From positions 1 through 32,115 of the forward strand of contig JALZWM010000147.1 of NCBI GenBank assembly GCA_023300105.1: 32,115 bases of DNA, given 5' to 3'. Under the pieces are notes generated by a model. It saw only the letters and a list, made by a program, of their open reading frames with translations, was not told the origin of the DNA and did not search any database. A program made the translations under genes and the position numbers. Origin of the DNA: Hellea sp. GTDB lineage: Bacteria > Pseudomonadota > Alphaproteobacteria > Caulobacterales > Maricaulaceae. How positions within the stretch are numbered: position 1 is the first letter of the stretch; every line of letters begins with the position of its first letter. Positions 23,363 through 31,179 of the stretch are shown piece after piece.

Positions 23363-23390
23363 TTGACGCAATGATTTAAGGCGATATTAT
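23363..23390 (+). promoter_or_regulatory. Sigma-70 promoter for purEK
   Basis: TTGACG (23363-23368), 16 bases, TATTAT (23385-23390) is a close match to the housekeeping consensus. Transcription would start near 23397, about 29 bases before purE. No purine riboswitch-like structure was recognised in this short leader. Confidence 0.7.
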
Positions 23391-23425
23391 GTATTGCTTT
23401 CTAGTGGACCTTACGGAAAGTAATC

Positions 23426-23908
23426 ATGGCAACCTTTATAGCTATAATAATGGGATCGACCTCAGACTGGCCGACCATGAAACACGCAGCAGACATATTA
23501 GACACGCTAGAAATTTCTTATGAGAGTAAAGTTGTTTCGGCTCACAGAACACCTGATCGTCTCTATGATTTTGCTAAATCTGCTAAAGATACAGGCTATA
23601 AAGTTATAATCGCAGGCGCAGGCGGCGCAGCACATCTTCCTGGCATGACCGCCTCAATGACGCAACTCCCTGTTTTAGGCGTCCCGATTGAAAGTAAAGC
23701 CTTGTCAGGCATGGATAGTCTGCTTTCAATCGCTCAAATGCCAGGGGGCGTACCTGTAGGGACTTTAGCCATAGGGAAGTCAGGCGCAAAAAATGCGGCG
23801 CTTCTGGCGGCTTCAATATTGGCTTTATCTGACGATAAAATTGCAGCAGCCTTGAAAGCTTGGCGCGCAGAGCAAACAGCTTCCGTCGCAATTGACCCGG
23901 TTAGTTAA
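23426..23908 (+). CDS. purE: 5-(carboxyamino)imidazole ribonucleotide mutase
   Basis: This is a 160-residue class I Pur[17 protein letters not shown] (about 9-24), [13 protein letters not shown] (with the catalytic His) and [14 protein letters not shown] are the conserved stretches. It converts N5-CAIR to CAIR in de novo purine synthesis. GGAAAG upstream is the Shine-Dalgarno. The stop is immediately followed by the purK ATG, so the two enzymes, which act one after the other, are translated from one message. Confidence 0.98.
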   Translation: MATFIAIIMGSTSDWPTMKHAADILDTLEISYESKVVSAHRTPDRLYDFAKSAKDTGYKVIIAGAGGAAHLPGMTASMTQLPVLGVPIESKALSGMDSLLSIAQMPGGVPVGTLAIGKSGAKNAALLAASILALSDDKIAAALKAWRAEQTASVAIDPVS

Positions 23909-24985
23909 ATGCCATCAACACATCAATCACCGCTTCAGCCAGGAAGTACAATTGGAATATTGGGTGGTGGACAATTAGGCCGCATGTTAAACTTAGCCGC
24001 GGCACGGCTTGGCTTTCACTGTCATATTTTTGATCCAGAATGGGCTAGTCCTGCTGCTAAAGTTGCTCAGTTTGAAACCAACGCGAAATATGAAGACATA
24101 AACGCCGTATTGAATTTTGCTAAAACTTGCGATATCGTCACCTATGAATTTGAAAATGTTCCAAGCCTAACCGCAAAAACAGCAGGAAGTGCGGCTCCGC
24201 TTCACCCCGGCGCACGGGCGTTAAATGTTGCTCAAGACCGCCTAACCGAAAAAAACTTTATTCAAAACGAAGCCAAAGTTCCCGTCGCACTTTTTCAAAG
24301 CGTCGACTCAGTGCATGAACTTCGCCGAGCTATAAAAAAGCTTGGTTTGCCCGCTGTTCTAAAAACACGCCGTATGGGGTATGACGGCAAGGGTCAGTTC
24401 ATTCTAAACTCTGAAGAAGATATAGAACCCGCATGGGCCGCTATGCAAAACGCGCCAGCTATTTTAGAGCAATTCGTTGACTTCAAACGTGAAGTTTCTG
24501 TAATAGCAGCCCGTAGTACCACGGGCGAAATCGCGGCCTACCCTTTAATTGAGAACCAGCATAAAAATCACATCCTCCATACGAGCACAAGCCCAACAAC
24601 TGGCGATGATGGCCGAGCCCAAGCTCTAGCTATTCAAATCATGAATTCATTGAGTTATGTCGGCGTGATGGCAACTGAATTTTTTGAATTGCACGATGGA
24701 AGTCTTGTCGTAAATGAAATTGCACCGCGTGTTCATAATTCAGGTCACTGGACTCAAAATGCTGGGTGCGTCGATCAATTTGAACTTCATATCCGCGCCA
24801 TTGCAGGCTGGCCTTTGGGGAAAACACAGCCAAAACATAAAATGCAGATGACCAACCTTATCGGAAATGATATAAATAGCTTGCCGATTTATGCAAAAGA
24901 AAAAGATTGCTTTATTCACCTCTACGGAAAGAAGGATATCAAGGCGGGCCGTAAAATGGGACACATAAATCGTATTATTGTATAA
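23909..24985 (+). CDS. purK: 5-(carboxyamino)imidazole ribonucleotide synthase
   Basis: This 358-residue ATP-grasp enzyme converts AIR, bicarbonate and ATP to N5-CAIR. The N-terminal GSTIGILGGGQLGRMLNLAA (about 12-31) is the PurK Rossmann-like motif. LPAVLKTRRMGYDGKGQF is the ATP-grasp hinge, ILEQFVDFKREVSVI lies in the ATP site, and EIAPRVHNSGHWTQNAG holds the metal ligands. It starts without any gap after purE. The stop codon is part of the strong terminator hairpin that begins at 24985. Confidence 0.97.
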   Translation: MPSTHQSPLQPGSTIGILGGGQLGRMLNLAAARLGFHCHIFDPEWASPAAKVAQFETNAKYEDINAVLNFAKTCDIVTYEFENVPSLTAKTAGSAAPLHPGARALNVAQDRLTEKNFIQNEAKVPVALFQSVDSVHELRRAIKKLGLPAVLKTRRMGYDGKGQFILNSEEDIEPAWAAMQNAPAILEQFVDFKREVSVIAARSTTGEIAAYPLIENQHKNHILHTSTSPTTGDDGRAQALAIQIMNSLSYVGVMATEFFELHDGSLVVNEIAPRVHNSGHWTQNAGCVDQFELHIRAIAGWPLGKTQPKHKMQMTNLIGNDINSLPIYAKEKDCFIHLYGKKDIKAGRKMGHINRIIV

Positions 24986-25021
24986 ATAGCAGCATTAATA
25001 ATACATATTAATGCTGCTATT
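24985..25021 (+). terminator. Terminator hairpin of purEK
   Basis: A perfect 16-base-pair stem (24985-25000 with 25006-25021) closes on the five-base loop ATACA and is followed by TTTATTATT. The stem starts at the last base of the purK stop. The T tract is interrupted, but the length of the stem makes termination or 3'-end protection likely. Confidence 0.8.
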
Positions 25022-25082
25022 TTATTATTCATTACAAGTAATTTAATCGCGCCGCCTCTTTAAAATATGTATATTGCGCAAG

Positions 25083-25994
25083 ATGAAGAGAGACCTTGTA
25101 TTTAAAATTGCGATATTATCGCTCGTGATGACGATCACCTCTTTGCCGGCACAAGCCCAGATTAGGGTTGATGCACGCATCCATTCCTCTTCTGGCTCTT
25201 GCTCTCAATGTGACCTTTCAAATAAACGCATGAATGGTGTTAAACTTAAAAATGCCAATTTTTCAGGGTCAAGTTTTAATAATTCAAATCTCTCCGGCGG
25301 TAACTTTGATGGATCAAACCTTACAGGCGCGCATTTTAGAAAAGCGCTCATGTATAAAATTGAGGGTGATAATGTAAATTTGAATGGCGCCAACCTCGCT
25401 GACGCGACCTTGACTGAAGCAAACCTAGGCAACTCTGTTTTCATCGGGACAGACTTTAAACGTGCCGATTTAACGCGAGGAAAATTTAAAGGCGGAGATT
25501 TTCGTAAAACCTCTTTTGAGCGTGCGATAGCTTCGGATGTCAATTTTGAAAATACGAATTTTACGGATGCAAATCTCGATCACATTAATTTACATAATGC
25601 CAATTTAAAGGGCGGACAGTTTAAAAACGTTACATTTGGCAATGCTGTATTGCTCGAGGCCAGCCTTGACGGTGCTAATTTATCTGATGCCAATATGGCT
25701 CAAGTCCAAGGCTTGAAACAAGATCAACTCGATACCGCTTGCGGTAATGCTAATACTCGCCTCCCCTTTGGACTTTCAGTTCCTTATTGCGAAGGCACGT
25801 TGACGGTAGAATCTGAGCATGGCCATGATAATATGGACCCACAACTTGCTAAAGCCGCAAAACGGCTTGACCGCGCAATTGGCGATCTCGAAACTATTTT
25901 AAAAGCAACACCAAAAGATAATCGTAAGCTACGCCGCAAGCTTCAAAGCATTCATTCCGACCTTGTGAGTTCTAAGCGCGCAATAGAGCGCTAA
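25083..25994 (+). CDS. Exported pentapeptide-repeat protein
   Basis: The 303-residue product has a signal peptide (about 1-26, cleavage near LPAQAQ). A CSQCDLS motif then starts a long run of A(D/N)LXX-type pentapeptide repeats (about 42-215: NANFS, NSNLS, GANLA, EANLG, RADLT, NANLK, GANLS and others), expected to form a right-handed quadrilateral beta-helix. ACGNANTRLP followed by PYC is a C-terminal cap pattern seen in other alphaproteobacterial pentapeptide proteins. The last 60 residues are a charged helix without repeats. The function of such secreted members is unknown. The ATG at 25083 has no clear Shine-Dalgarno; a TATATT at 25070-25075 could mean a leaderless message, though no -35 box was found. 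It is convergent with aspS, three bases away. Confidence 0.88.
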   Translation: MKRDLVFKIAILSLVMTITSLPAQAQIRVDARIHSSSGSCSQCDLSNKRMNGVKLKNANFSGSSFNNSNLSGGNFDGSNLTGAHFRKALMYKIEGDNVNLNGANLADATLTEANLGNSVFIGTDFKRADLTRGKFKGGDFRKTSFERAIASDVNFENTNFTDANLDHINLHNANLKGGQFKNVTFGNAVLLEASLDGANLSDANMAQVQGLKQDQLDTACGNANTRLPFGLSVPYCEGTLTVESEHGHDNMDPQLAKAAKRLDRAIGDLETILKATPKDNRKLRRKLQSIHSDLVSSKRAIER

Positions 25995-25997
25995 ACT

Positions 25998-27833
25998 CTA
26001 AACTTTAGGGTCAACGGGCACCAATTTCAGGTTCAGCTCTTTCAATTGCTTATTATCGACTTCCGCTGGCGCGTTCATCATCAAATCTTGCGCTTGACCG
26101 TTCATCGGGAAGAGAATCACGTCGCGAATTGTATTCGTACCCGCGAGCAACATAACAATACGGTCAACACCTGGCGCAATACCCCCATGGGGCGGCGCGC
26201 CGAATTTAAACGCATTGATCATACCAGCAAATTTATCTTCAACGACCTCTGGGCCGTAACCTGCAATATCAAACGCCTTATACATAACGTCAGCTTTATG
26301 GTTTCTGATAGCGCCTGAGGATAGCTCTACGCCGTTACAAACAATATCATATTGATACGCAAGGATATCAAGTTGCTTTTCAACAGTGTCAGCTTCTTCA
26401 AGGACCTGCATCGCCGTTTTACCTTCTGGCGCTTGCGGCATAGAGAACGGGTTATGTGAGAAATCAATTTTTTTATTATCTTCGTCCCACTCATACATTG
26501 GGTAATCAATAACCCAGCAGAATTTGAAAACGCCGTCAGGAATCATGTCCAAATCAGCGGCAACTTTATTACGCGCCGCGCCCGCGAGTTTATAGGCAGG
26601 ACCTGTTTTACCCGCAGAGAAGAAAATACCGTCGCCAGCTTCGAGACCCATTTTTTCTAGAAGCGCTTTAAGATGCGTTGGTTCAAAATTCTTAAGAACA
26701 GGGTCTTGTGAATCAACACCCCCACCCTCGGCTTCTTTAAGACGTGCATAGCCAAGTCCAGGCATTTGCATTTCTTTCTTCGCCCATTTGTCCATATTAT
26801 CAAAGAACTTGCGTGACTTATTTGCCGCCGCGCCCTTAGCAGGAATAGCAATAACTTTACCGCCGCCGCCTGTAATTTTAGCGAAGATACCAAAGCCCGT
26901 TTTAGACTCGTCCGTAAAAAACTCCGACACATCCGTTAACTCAAAAGGAATGCGCAGGTCAGGCTTATCCGAGCCATATTTTTCCATAGACTCTTTATAA
27001 GGAATACGTGGGAAGGGCGTTTGGACTTCGCGGCCATCAGCGAATTCTTCAAACACGCCAGCCATAACAGGCTCAATCGCTTGAAAGACATCTTCTTGTG
27101 TGACGAAACTCATTTCGACATCGAGTTGATAAAACTCACCCGGTGAGCGGTCAGCGCGTGCATCTTCGTCCCGGAAACAAGGCGCGATTTGGAAATAACG
27201 ATCAAAGCCCGCAACCATAATCAATTGTTTAAATTGCTGCGGCGCTTGTGGAAGCGCGTAAAATTTACCGGGATTCAAACGTGACGGTACTAAAAAGTCG
27301 CGCGCGCCTTCAGGCGAGCTAGCTGTTAAGATCGGTGTTTGAAATTCTGTAAAGCCTTGACTAATCATACGGCTACGCAGGGAATTAATCACCTGACCGC
27401 GCATGATGATGTTCTTGTGCAAAGTCTCGCGGCGCAGGTCGAGATAACGATGCTTCAGGCGAATTTCTTCAGGATAGTCCTGCTCACCAAAGACTGGGAG
27501 CGGAAGTGACGCGGCTGCGCTCTCAATAATCATCTCGTCAGCACGAAGTTCAACCTCACCAGTCCCGATGTCGCTATTAATAGCTTCGCCGTCGCGTGCC
27601 AAAAGTTCGCCTGTGACTGTTATAACTGATTCGGACGGACAGCGCTTTGCCGCTTCATAAAACTCAGCAACAGGATAGACTACAATTTGGCTAATGCCAT
27701 AATGATCGCGCAAGTCAATAAAAAGAGCATTTGCATGCTCACGTTTACGATGCACCCAACCGGATAGTTTCACCGTCTGTCCGACATTTTCCTTACGTAA
27801 TTCGCCGCAAGTATGACTACGATAAGCGTGCAT
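25998..27833 (-). CDS. aspS: Aspartate-tRNA ligase
   Basis: This 611-residue bacterial-type AspRS charges tRNA with aspartate. Order of domains: an OB-fold anticodon-binding domain (about 1-105, [20 protein letters not shown]), class II motif 1 near [11 protein letters not shown], motif 2 with [19 protein letters not shown], a central GAD insertion, and motif 3 [16 protein letters not shown]. The length matches bacterial enzymes with the GAD insert. Many Alphaproteobacteria use a non-discriminating AspRS with GatCAB; whether this one does cannot be seen here. AGGAG lies seven bases before the ATG, within a perfect inverted repeat at 27839-27857. Confidence 0.98.
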   Translation of the reverse strand: MHAYRSHTCGELRKENVGQTVKLSGWVHRKREHANALFIDLRDHYGISQIVVYPVAEFYEAAKRCPSESVITVTGELLARDGEAINSDIGTGEVELRADEMIIESAAASLPLPVFGEQDYPEEIRLKHRYLDLRRETLHKNIIMRGQVINSLRSRMISQGFTEFQTPILTASSPEGARDFLVPSRLNPGKFYALPQAPQQFKQLIMVAGFDRYFQIAPCFRDEDARADRSPGEFYQLDVEMSFVTQEDVFQAIEPVMAGVFEEFADGREVQTPFPRIPYKESMEKYGSDKPDLRIPFELTDVSEFFTDESKTGFGIFAKITGGGGKVIAIPAKGAAANKSRKFFDNMDKWAKKEMQMPGLGYARLKEAEGGGVDSQDPVLKNFEPTHLKALLEKMGLEAGDGIFFSAGKTGPAYKLAGAARNKVAADLDMIPDGVFKFCWVIDYPMYEWDEDNKKIDFSHNPFSMPQAPEGKTAMQVLEEADTVEKQLDILAYQYDIVCNGVELSSGAIRNHKADVMYKAFDIAGYGPEVVEDKFAGMINAFKFGAPPHGGIAPGVDRIVMLLAGTNTIRDVILFPMNGQAQDLMMNAPAEVDNKQLKELNLKLVPVDPKV

Positions 27834-27838
27834 TATAA

Positions 27839-27857
27839 GCTCCTAAAATATAGGAGC
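27839..27857 (-). promoter_or_regulatory. Inverted repeat covering the aspS ribosome binding site
   Basis: On the minus strand GCTCCTA-TATTT-TAGGAGC is a perfect seven-base-pair inverted repeat whose right arm contains the aspS Shine-Dalgarno AGGAG. A possible promoter lies just upstream: TTGACT (27880-27885), 16 bases, TAATTC (27858-27863). If that promoter is right, the start site is near 27851 and the left arm would be mostly untranscribed; then a DNA operator or readthrough from folE is the better explanation. Confidence 0.45.
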
Positions 27858-27909
27858 GAATTAGCTTAATGGGCGGTTAAGTCAAGTCTCACGTCAGGAA
27901 GAGTAGCTC

Positions 27910-28458
27910 TTAATCAACCAAGCGGAAAAATTCCGCGCGTTGATCAGCTTGATGAAACTTACCTGAAAGAGCGGAACTGATCATGCGGTGCGGTGTTTTA
28001 ATACCGCGCATAGTCATACATAAATGTTCACCTTTTGCCATAACAGCAACGTCTTCTGTTCCAAGTGCTTTCTTAAGCTCATTGGCAATGTCAGACACCA
28101 GCTGTTCCTGTAGCGTTAATTTATGCGCATGTTTATGGGCTATTCGTGCAAATTTCGAGAGGCCTAAAACTTTATCATCTGCAATATAGGCAACAGAAAC
28201 ATCACACCAGAACGGCAGCATATGATGTTCGCACATGGACCAGACACGCATGCCTGTGACGGCAACCATTTGGTTATGCGATACGGATGAAAAAGTCGTA
28301 TCGAGCTTGCCTGGCTCATATTCAATAAAGTCTCGCCAGAAGTTGGCTATGCGCCGCGGGGTTTCTTTAAGGCCCTCACGCGTTGGGTCTTCACCCAAGG
28401 CTTCGAGCAGTTCAGAAACAAGGGATTTAACTCGGGCATGGTCTATTTTTTTTGTCAT
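27910..28458 (-). CDS. folE: GTP cyclohydrolase I
   Basis: This 182-residue enzyme opens GTP to 7,8-dihydroneopterin triphosphate, the first step of folate synthesis, and can also feed queuosine. DPTREGLKETPRRIANFW is the N-terminal signature. MCEHHMLPF and EHLCMTMRG supply the zinc Cys and His ligands, and KVLGLSKFARI is the core. Length is normal. The region around VTGMRVWSMCEHHMLPFWCD differs from the common I.FYSMCEHHLLPF version and looks like a divergent FolE subgroup (from memory, not a search). The ATG is at 28456-28458. It may share an operon with DUF1499 upstream (66 bases) and aspS downstream (76 bases). Confidence 0.95.
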   Translation of the reverse strand: MTKKIDHARVKSLVSELLEALGEDPTREGLKETPRRIANFWRDFIEYEPGKLDTTFSSVSHNQMVAVTGMRVWSMCEHHMLPFWCDVSVAYIADDKVLGLSKFARIAHKHAHKLTLQEQLVSDIANELKKALGTEDVAVMAKGEHLCMTMRGIKTPHRMISSALSGKFHQADQRAEFFRLVD

Positions 28459-28524
28459 GATGGTTCTTTATATTATAACGCAGTTCAAAATTTATACGTA
28501 GCCACTATAAATAGCGATTAATTA

Positions 28525-28944
28525 TTAAGATAGGTTTGTGCGAATGTTTTCAACGCGTTTACGATTCATGCCACGGTCTGAATAACCTACGCGCGATGCC
28601 GAACGGACATGCCAAACATTGTCTTTATAATGACGAATTTCGACATCATCGACAAATTTGAAAAGCTTGGACATATAAGTCGCCGACAGATAGCTATCAG
28701 TTTCTGATGTTATGGTTCCACCCGTGACCGTTATCGCATTTTTAATTGCCGATAAGGACCCATTAAGCGGCGCAATTTTCTTTTCAGGTTGCACATCAAT
28801 TTCGGATGAGACGCAATTGGGCGCTGTCGCAGGCTCTGCAAGATGCCCATCCACAAGACCTTTGGCTTTGCCCTTTTGAGATTTCAACCCCAGAAGAAAA
28901 AACAGCGCGCATATCGCGAGAATTACAAAAACGAAAAACTTCAT
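28525..28944 (-). CDS. DUF1499 domain protein, membrane-anchored
   Basis: This 139-residue protein starts with a hydrophobic anchor (about 1-20, FFVFVILAICALFFLLG). The DUF1499 domain begins at APNCVSSEID and continues with YLSATYMSKLFKFVDDVEIR and VRSASRVGYSDRGMNRKRVE, the strongest family stretch. DUF1499 proteins are widespread in Proteobacteria and plants, mostly extracytoplasmic here, with no known activity. It starts 10 bases after the stop of the upstream hydrolase gene, so the two are probably co-transcribed. Confidence 0.88.
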   Translation of the reverse strand: MKFFVFVILAICALFFLLGLKSQKGKAKGLVDGHLAEPATAPNCVSSEIDVQPEKKIAPLNGSLSAIKNAITVTGGTITSETDSYLSATYMSKLFKFVDDVEIRHYKDNVWHVRSASRVGYSDRGMNRKRVENIRTNLS

Positions 28945-28954
28945 TATGGCTAAC

Positions 28955-29989
28955 CTAATTAAAAATTATTTGAGACATGTAATCATCATACCACGTGGGT
29001 CCCGTCAAGCTTTGGAAGAAACCATTATGCCCGCCGTGGTCATGAATGATGAGCTGCGCATTATCATTCAGGGTCAGTGTTTTAATATCTTCCACCGGAA
29101 TAATGCCGTCATCACGTGACGTAATCAGGCTTATTGGGACGGGACAATATTCCAAATCATGCGGGTCAACGCGGTAGGCTTTAAAATAGGTCTCCATATC
29201 AGGATATTTAGAATGAATAGGAATAAGCTTACTTGTGATGCTCAGCACTTTGCGCTCGGACATGATATGGTTGAAATCATAAATATCAGGATAAAGCGCC
29301 TGCTTCTTACGCAGCGAGGCCGTCCATTTTTTAAGAAAATAACGACGGTATAACCACGTCTTATCAATGAGCGGGGCCGCGCCCCATGGGTCAACAACGG
29401 GGCTGATAGCGAAAATATGTTTAAGATTTTTTATTGTGAGATCACGCAGTGACCGTGCAATCCGTAATGAGAAATTACCACCCAGCGAAAACCCAGCGAT
29501 ATGAACGGGCGCGCCGTCTGCAAGATCAGCCGCTTGTTTAACCGCGTCAAAAACCTCATTAAATAATGTCGAGAAAAACAGACCTTCATTCAGGTCATGA
29601 CTATTCCCGTGATCGCGGTAATTCAGCCGAAAGACCGAAGCCCCTTGGTTATACATGCGCCGCCCGCAGGCCACGACATAAGTACTGTCTTGGCTCCCCT
29701 CCCATCCATGGAGTAAAATCACCAAGGCTTTGTTTTCAGGGTTAGGTGAATAGCTCCCCTTGAGACGCACCCCGTCTTCGCACTCTATTATATGGTCTTG
29801 AGCAACGTCCAGCATCGGATTCTTACCGCGCTTACGGAACTTGAAGCTCGCCAAGGCCGTTTGCACGAGTGACGGCCGCAGCCAGAAAGGCGGGTTAAAC
29901 GGCCGGACATCAGTCAATGGAGCATCAGGCGAGGTTTCACCTAACGCGGTGTCTAGCCCAGATATATCGTCTTGCGAATTCATATGCAT
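28955..29989 (-). CDS. YheT-like alpha/beta hydrolase
   Basis: This 344-residue protein (from the ATG at 29987-29989) belongs to the YheT/EMB8 alpha/beta hydrolase group. FNPPFWLRPSLVQTALAS (about 30-47) opens the family. The oxyanion segment is LVILLHGWEGS, the nucleophile elbow HIAGFSLGGNFSLRIA, the acid SRDDGIIP, and the catalytic His is in HDHGGHNGF. Substrate is unknown; some relatives act on lipid or polyester. Start choice is uncertain: ATG at 29983, ATG at 29989 and a TTG at 30004 are all in frame, and no clear Shine-Dalgarno is seen. It heads the minus-strand run DUF1499-folE-aspS and is divergent from the lipoprotein at 30033. Confidence 0.85.
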   Translation of the reverse strand: MHMNSQDDISGLDTALGETSPDAPLTDVRPFNPPFWLRPSLVQTALASFKFRKRGKNPMLDVAQDHIIECEDGVRLKGSYSPNPENKALVILLHGWEGSQDSTYVVACGRRMYNQGASVFRLNYRDHGNSHDLNEGLFFSTLFNEVFDAVKQAADLADGAPVHIAGFSLGGNFSLRIARSLRDLTIKNLKHIFAISPVVDPWGAAPLIDKTWLYRRYFLKKWTASLRKKQALYPDIYDFNHIMSERKVLSITSKLIPIHSKYPDMETYFKAYRVDPHDLEYCPVPISLITSRDDGIIPVEDIKTLTLNDNAQLIIHDHGGHNGFFQSLTGPTWYDDYMSQIIFN

Positions 29990-30032
29990 TAGGTGGCTTG
30001 CCAAGCCTAGAAAATCAATCCTAAAAAACGTT

Positions 30033-30662
30033 ATGACTCAGTTCAAAAAAATATCCCTGTTATGCTTAGGACTTTTACTTACAGGGTGCGCAACCTTAGA
30101 ACTCGGCACAGCTTATTCTCTGGCAACACTTTCGCCAACAGAGATTGATCCGCGCACGGGACGCATCGCGATATTATGGCCTGAAACTTTCACCCATTAC
30201 CGCGCGCCTTTTACAGAATTTAAAGCCGTAAAAGACGGAGCCGTTCAACTCGAAGGTGAGTTTAAATTCATCACGGACCCAGACAGCGTCAATTTTGTTC
30301 CCCGCAATCCAAAAGAGCTTGGCGAGCTTATCGTCTACGCCGTAGACGAAAGCCAATTTCCCCTCGCCTATAAAGCCCAAGATGTTCTGCGCGATCAAAA
30401 GAAAACAGATAAATTCTTCGGCGGCTCTGATTGGGATGTCACCACCCATACAGATTTTAGCTTCACCGTCGAGAAAGAGGCTTACTTGGCTTATTGCGCC
30501 GGCAAAGAAGAGCTCGACATTTCAATTTGGGTCAAAGCAAACGCAAATAAACCCTTCCAACGCCTTGTCGACGATAAAGGCATCGATAAATTTTTATCGG
30601 GACAGTTAAAAGGCGATTGCAAAAAACCTGAGACGAATTTGATTACGCCGACAAAAAATTAA
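30033..30662 (+). CDS. Hypothetical lipoprotein
   Basis: The 209-residue product starts MTQFKKISLLCLGLLLTGCA; LLLTGC is a lipobox with Cys at residue 19, so it is probably lipid-anchored after SPase II cleavage. The mature part is beta-rich by eye, with no domain I recognise. It has two further cysteines (in AYCAGK and GDCKKP) that might form a disulfide in the periplasm. An upstream in-frame extension of 64 residues exists but would bury the signal sequence, so I chose the ATG at 30033. No Shine-Dalgarno is evident. Its stop overlaps that of the convergent GIY-YIG gene. Confidence 0.75.
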   Translation: MTQFKKISLLCLGLLLTGCATLELGTAYSLATLSPTEIDPRTGRIAILWPETFTHYRAPFTEFKAVKDGAVQLEGEFKFITDPDSVNFVPRNPKELGELIVYAVDESQFPLAYKAQDVLRDQKKTDKFFGGSDWDVTTHTDFSFTVEKEAYLAYCAGKEELDISIWVKANANKPFQRLVDDKGIDKFLSGQLKGDCKKPETNLITPTKN

Positions 30663-30964
30663 TACACTAAATTTTTAATCGTTAAATCTTCCCAATTTGG
30701 GTTTTGGTCTTCGATTAATTTATCTTTCCAATCACGCTTCCAACGTTTGAGACGTTTCTCACGGGTAATCGCGTCGTCAACATTATCATGATGTTCAAAG
30801 TAAACGAGCCGCGTGATATTATATTTCTTAACGTGCTTAGACCCAACACCAGATTTATGTTCAGACACGCGCTGAATGAGGTCGTTGGTAACACCGATGT
30901 AGATTGGGCCGCGCGGCGTGGTCGCCATGATGTAAACGAAGTAAGTTTTAGTATTAAAGGTCAA
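30659..30964 (-). CDS. GIY-YIG nuclease family protein, TTG start
   Basis: This 101-residue single-domain GIY-YIG protein (UPF0213/YhbQ-like) has YFVYIMATTPRGPIYIGVTN (GIY-YIG strands), the Arg helix NDLIQRVSEHKSG, YNITRLVYFE, and the Glu-bearing helix AITREKRLKRWKRDWK. Such stand-alone proteins are common in Alphaproteobacteria, probably DNA-repair or accessory nucleases. The start must be TTG at 30962-30964, because no ATG precedes the first GIY strand; a GGGGGAGAG Shine-Dalgarno stands just upstream. Three REP-like palindromes follow at 30998-31172. Confidence 0.88.
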   Translation of the reverse strand: MTFNTKTYFVYIMATTPRGPIYIGVTNDLIQRVSEHKSGVGSKHVKKYNITRLVYFEHHDNVDDAITREKRLKRWKRDWKDKLIEDQNPNWEDLTIKNLVY

Positions 30965-30997
30965 AACTCTCCCCCTCTGTTATCCTAGCCTTGAGCT

Positions 30998-31065
30998 GGT
31001 CCCGGATTAAATCCGGGATGACATTATATGAACATCTGTCATCCCGGCCTTGCGCCGGGACCGAC
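30998..31065. repeat. Pair of inverted REP-like palindromes
   Basis: Two related palindromes are placed head to head: CCCGGAT-TAA-ATCCGGG (31001-31017) and TCCCGGC-CTTGC-GCCGGGA (31042-31060). Each carries GTCATCCCGG on one side and GGGACC on the other, in opposite orientation. Short intergenic repeats of this GTCATCCCGG type are common in Alphaproteobacteria. They lie in the 215-base gap between the GIY-YIG gene and pccA and could act as transcript ends or nuclease barriers. Confidence 0.75.
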
Positions 31066-31146
31066 ATAGTAACGATGAAATCTACTGTACAAGTTAAGTG
31101 ATTGTTTCTCAGCGAGTACGAAACTTACACTCTCTATGTGGGCACA

Positions 31147-31174
31147 TGGTCGGTCCCGCGTCAAGCGCGGGGTG
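31147..31174. repeat. Third REP-like palindrome
   Basis: TCCCGCG-TCAAG-CGCGGGG is a variant of the preceding pair, with GGTC flanking on the left. GTCGGTCCC at 31149-31157 is a perfect nine-base inverted repeat of GGGACCGAC at 31057-31065, so the second and third elements bracket the 83 bases between them. It lies six bases downstream of the pccA stop. Confidence 0.65.
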
Positions 31175-31179
31175 CAATA

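Noticed and set aside
25070-25082. Possible leaderless start of the pentapeptide-repeat gene from TATATT
   Set aside because: No -35 box at a proper distance, so I noted it only in the gene entry.
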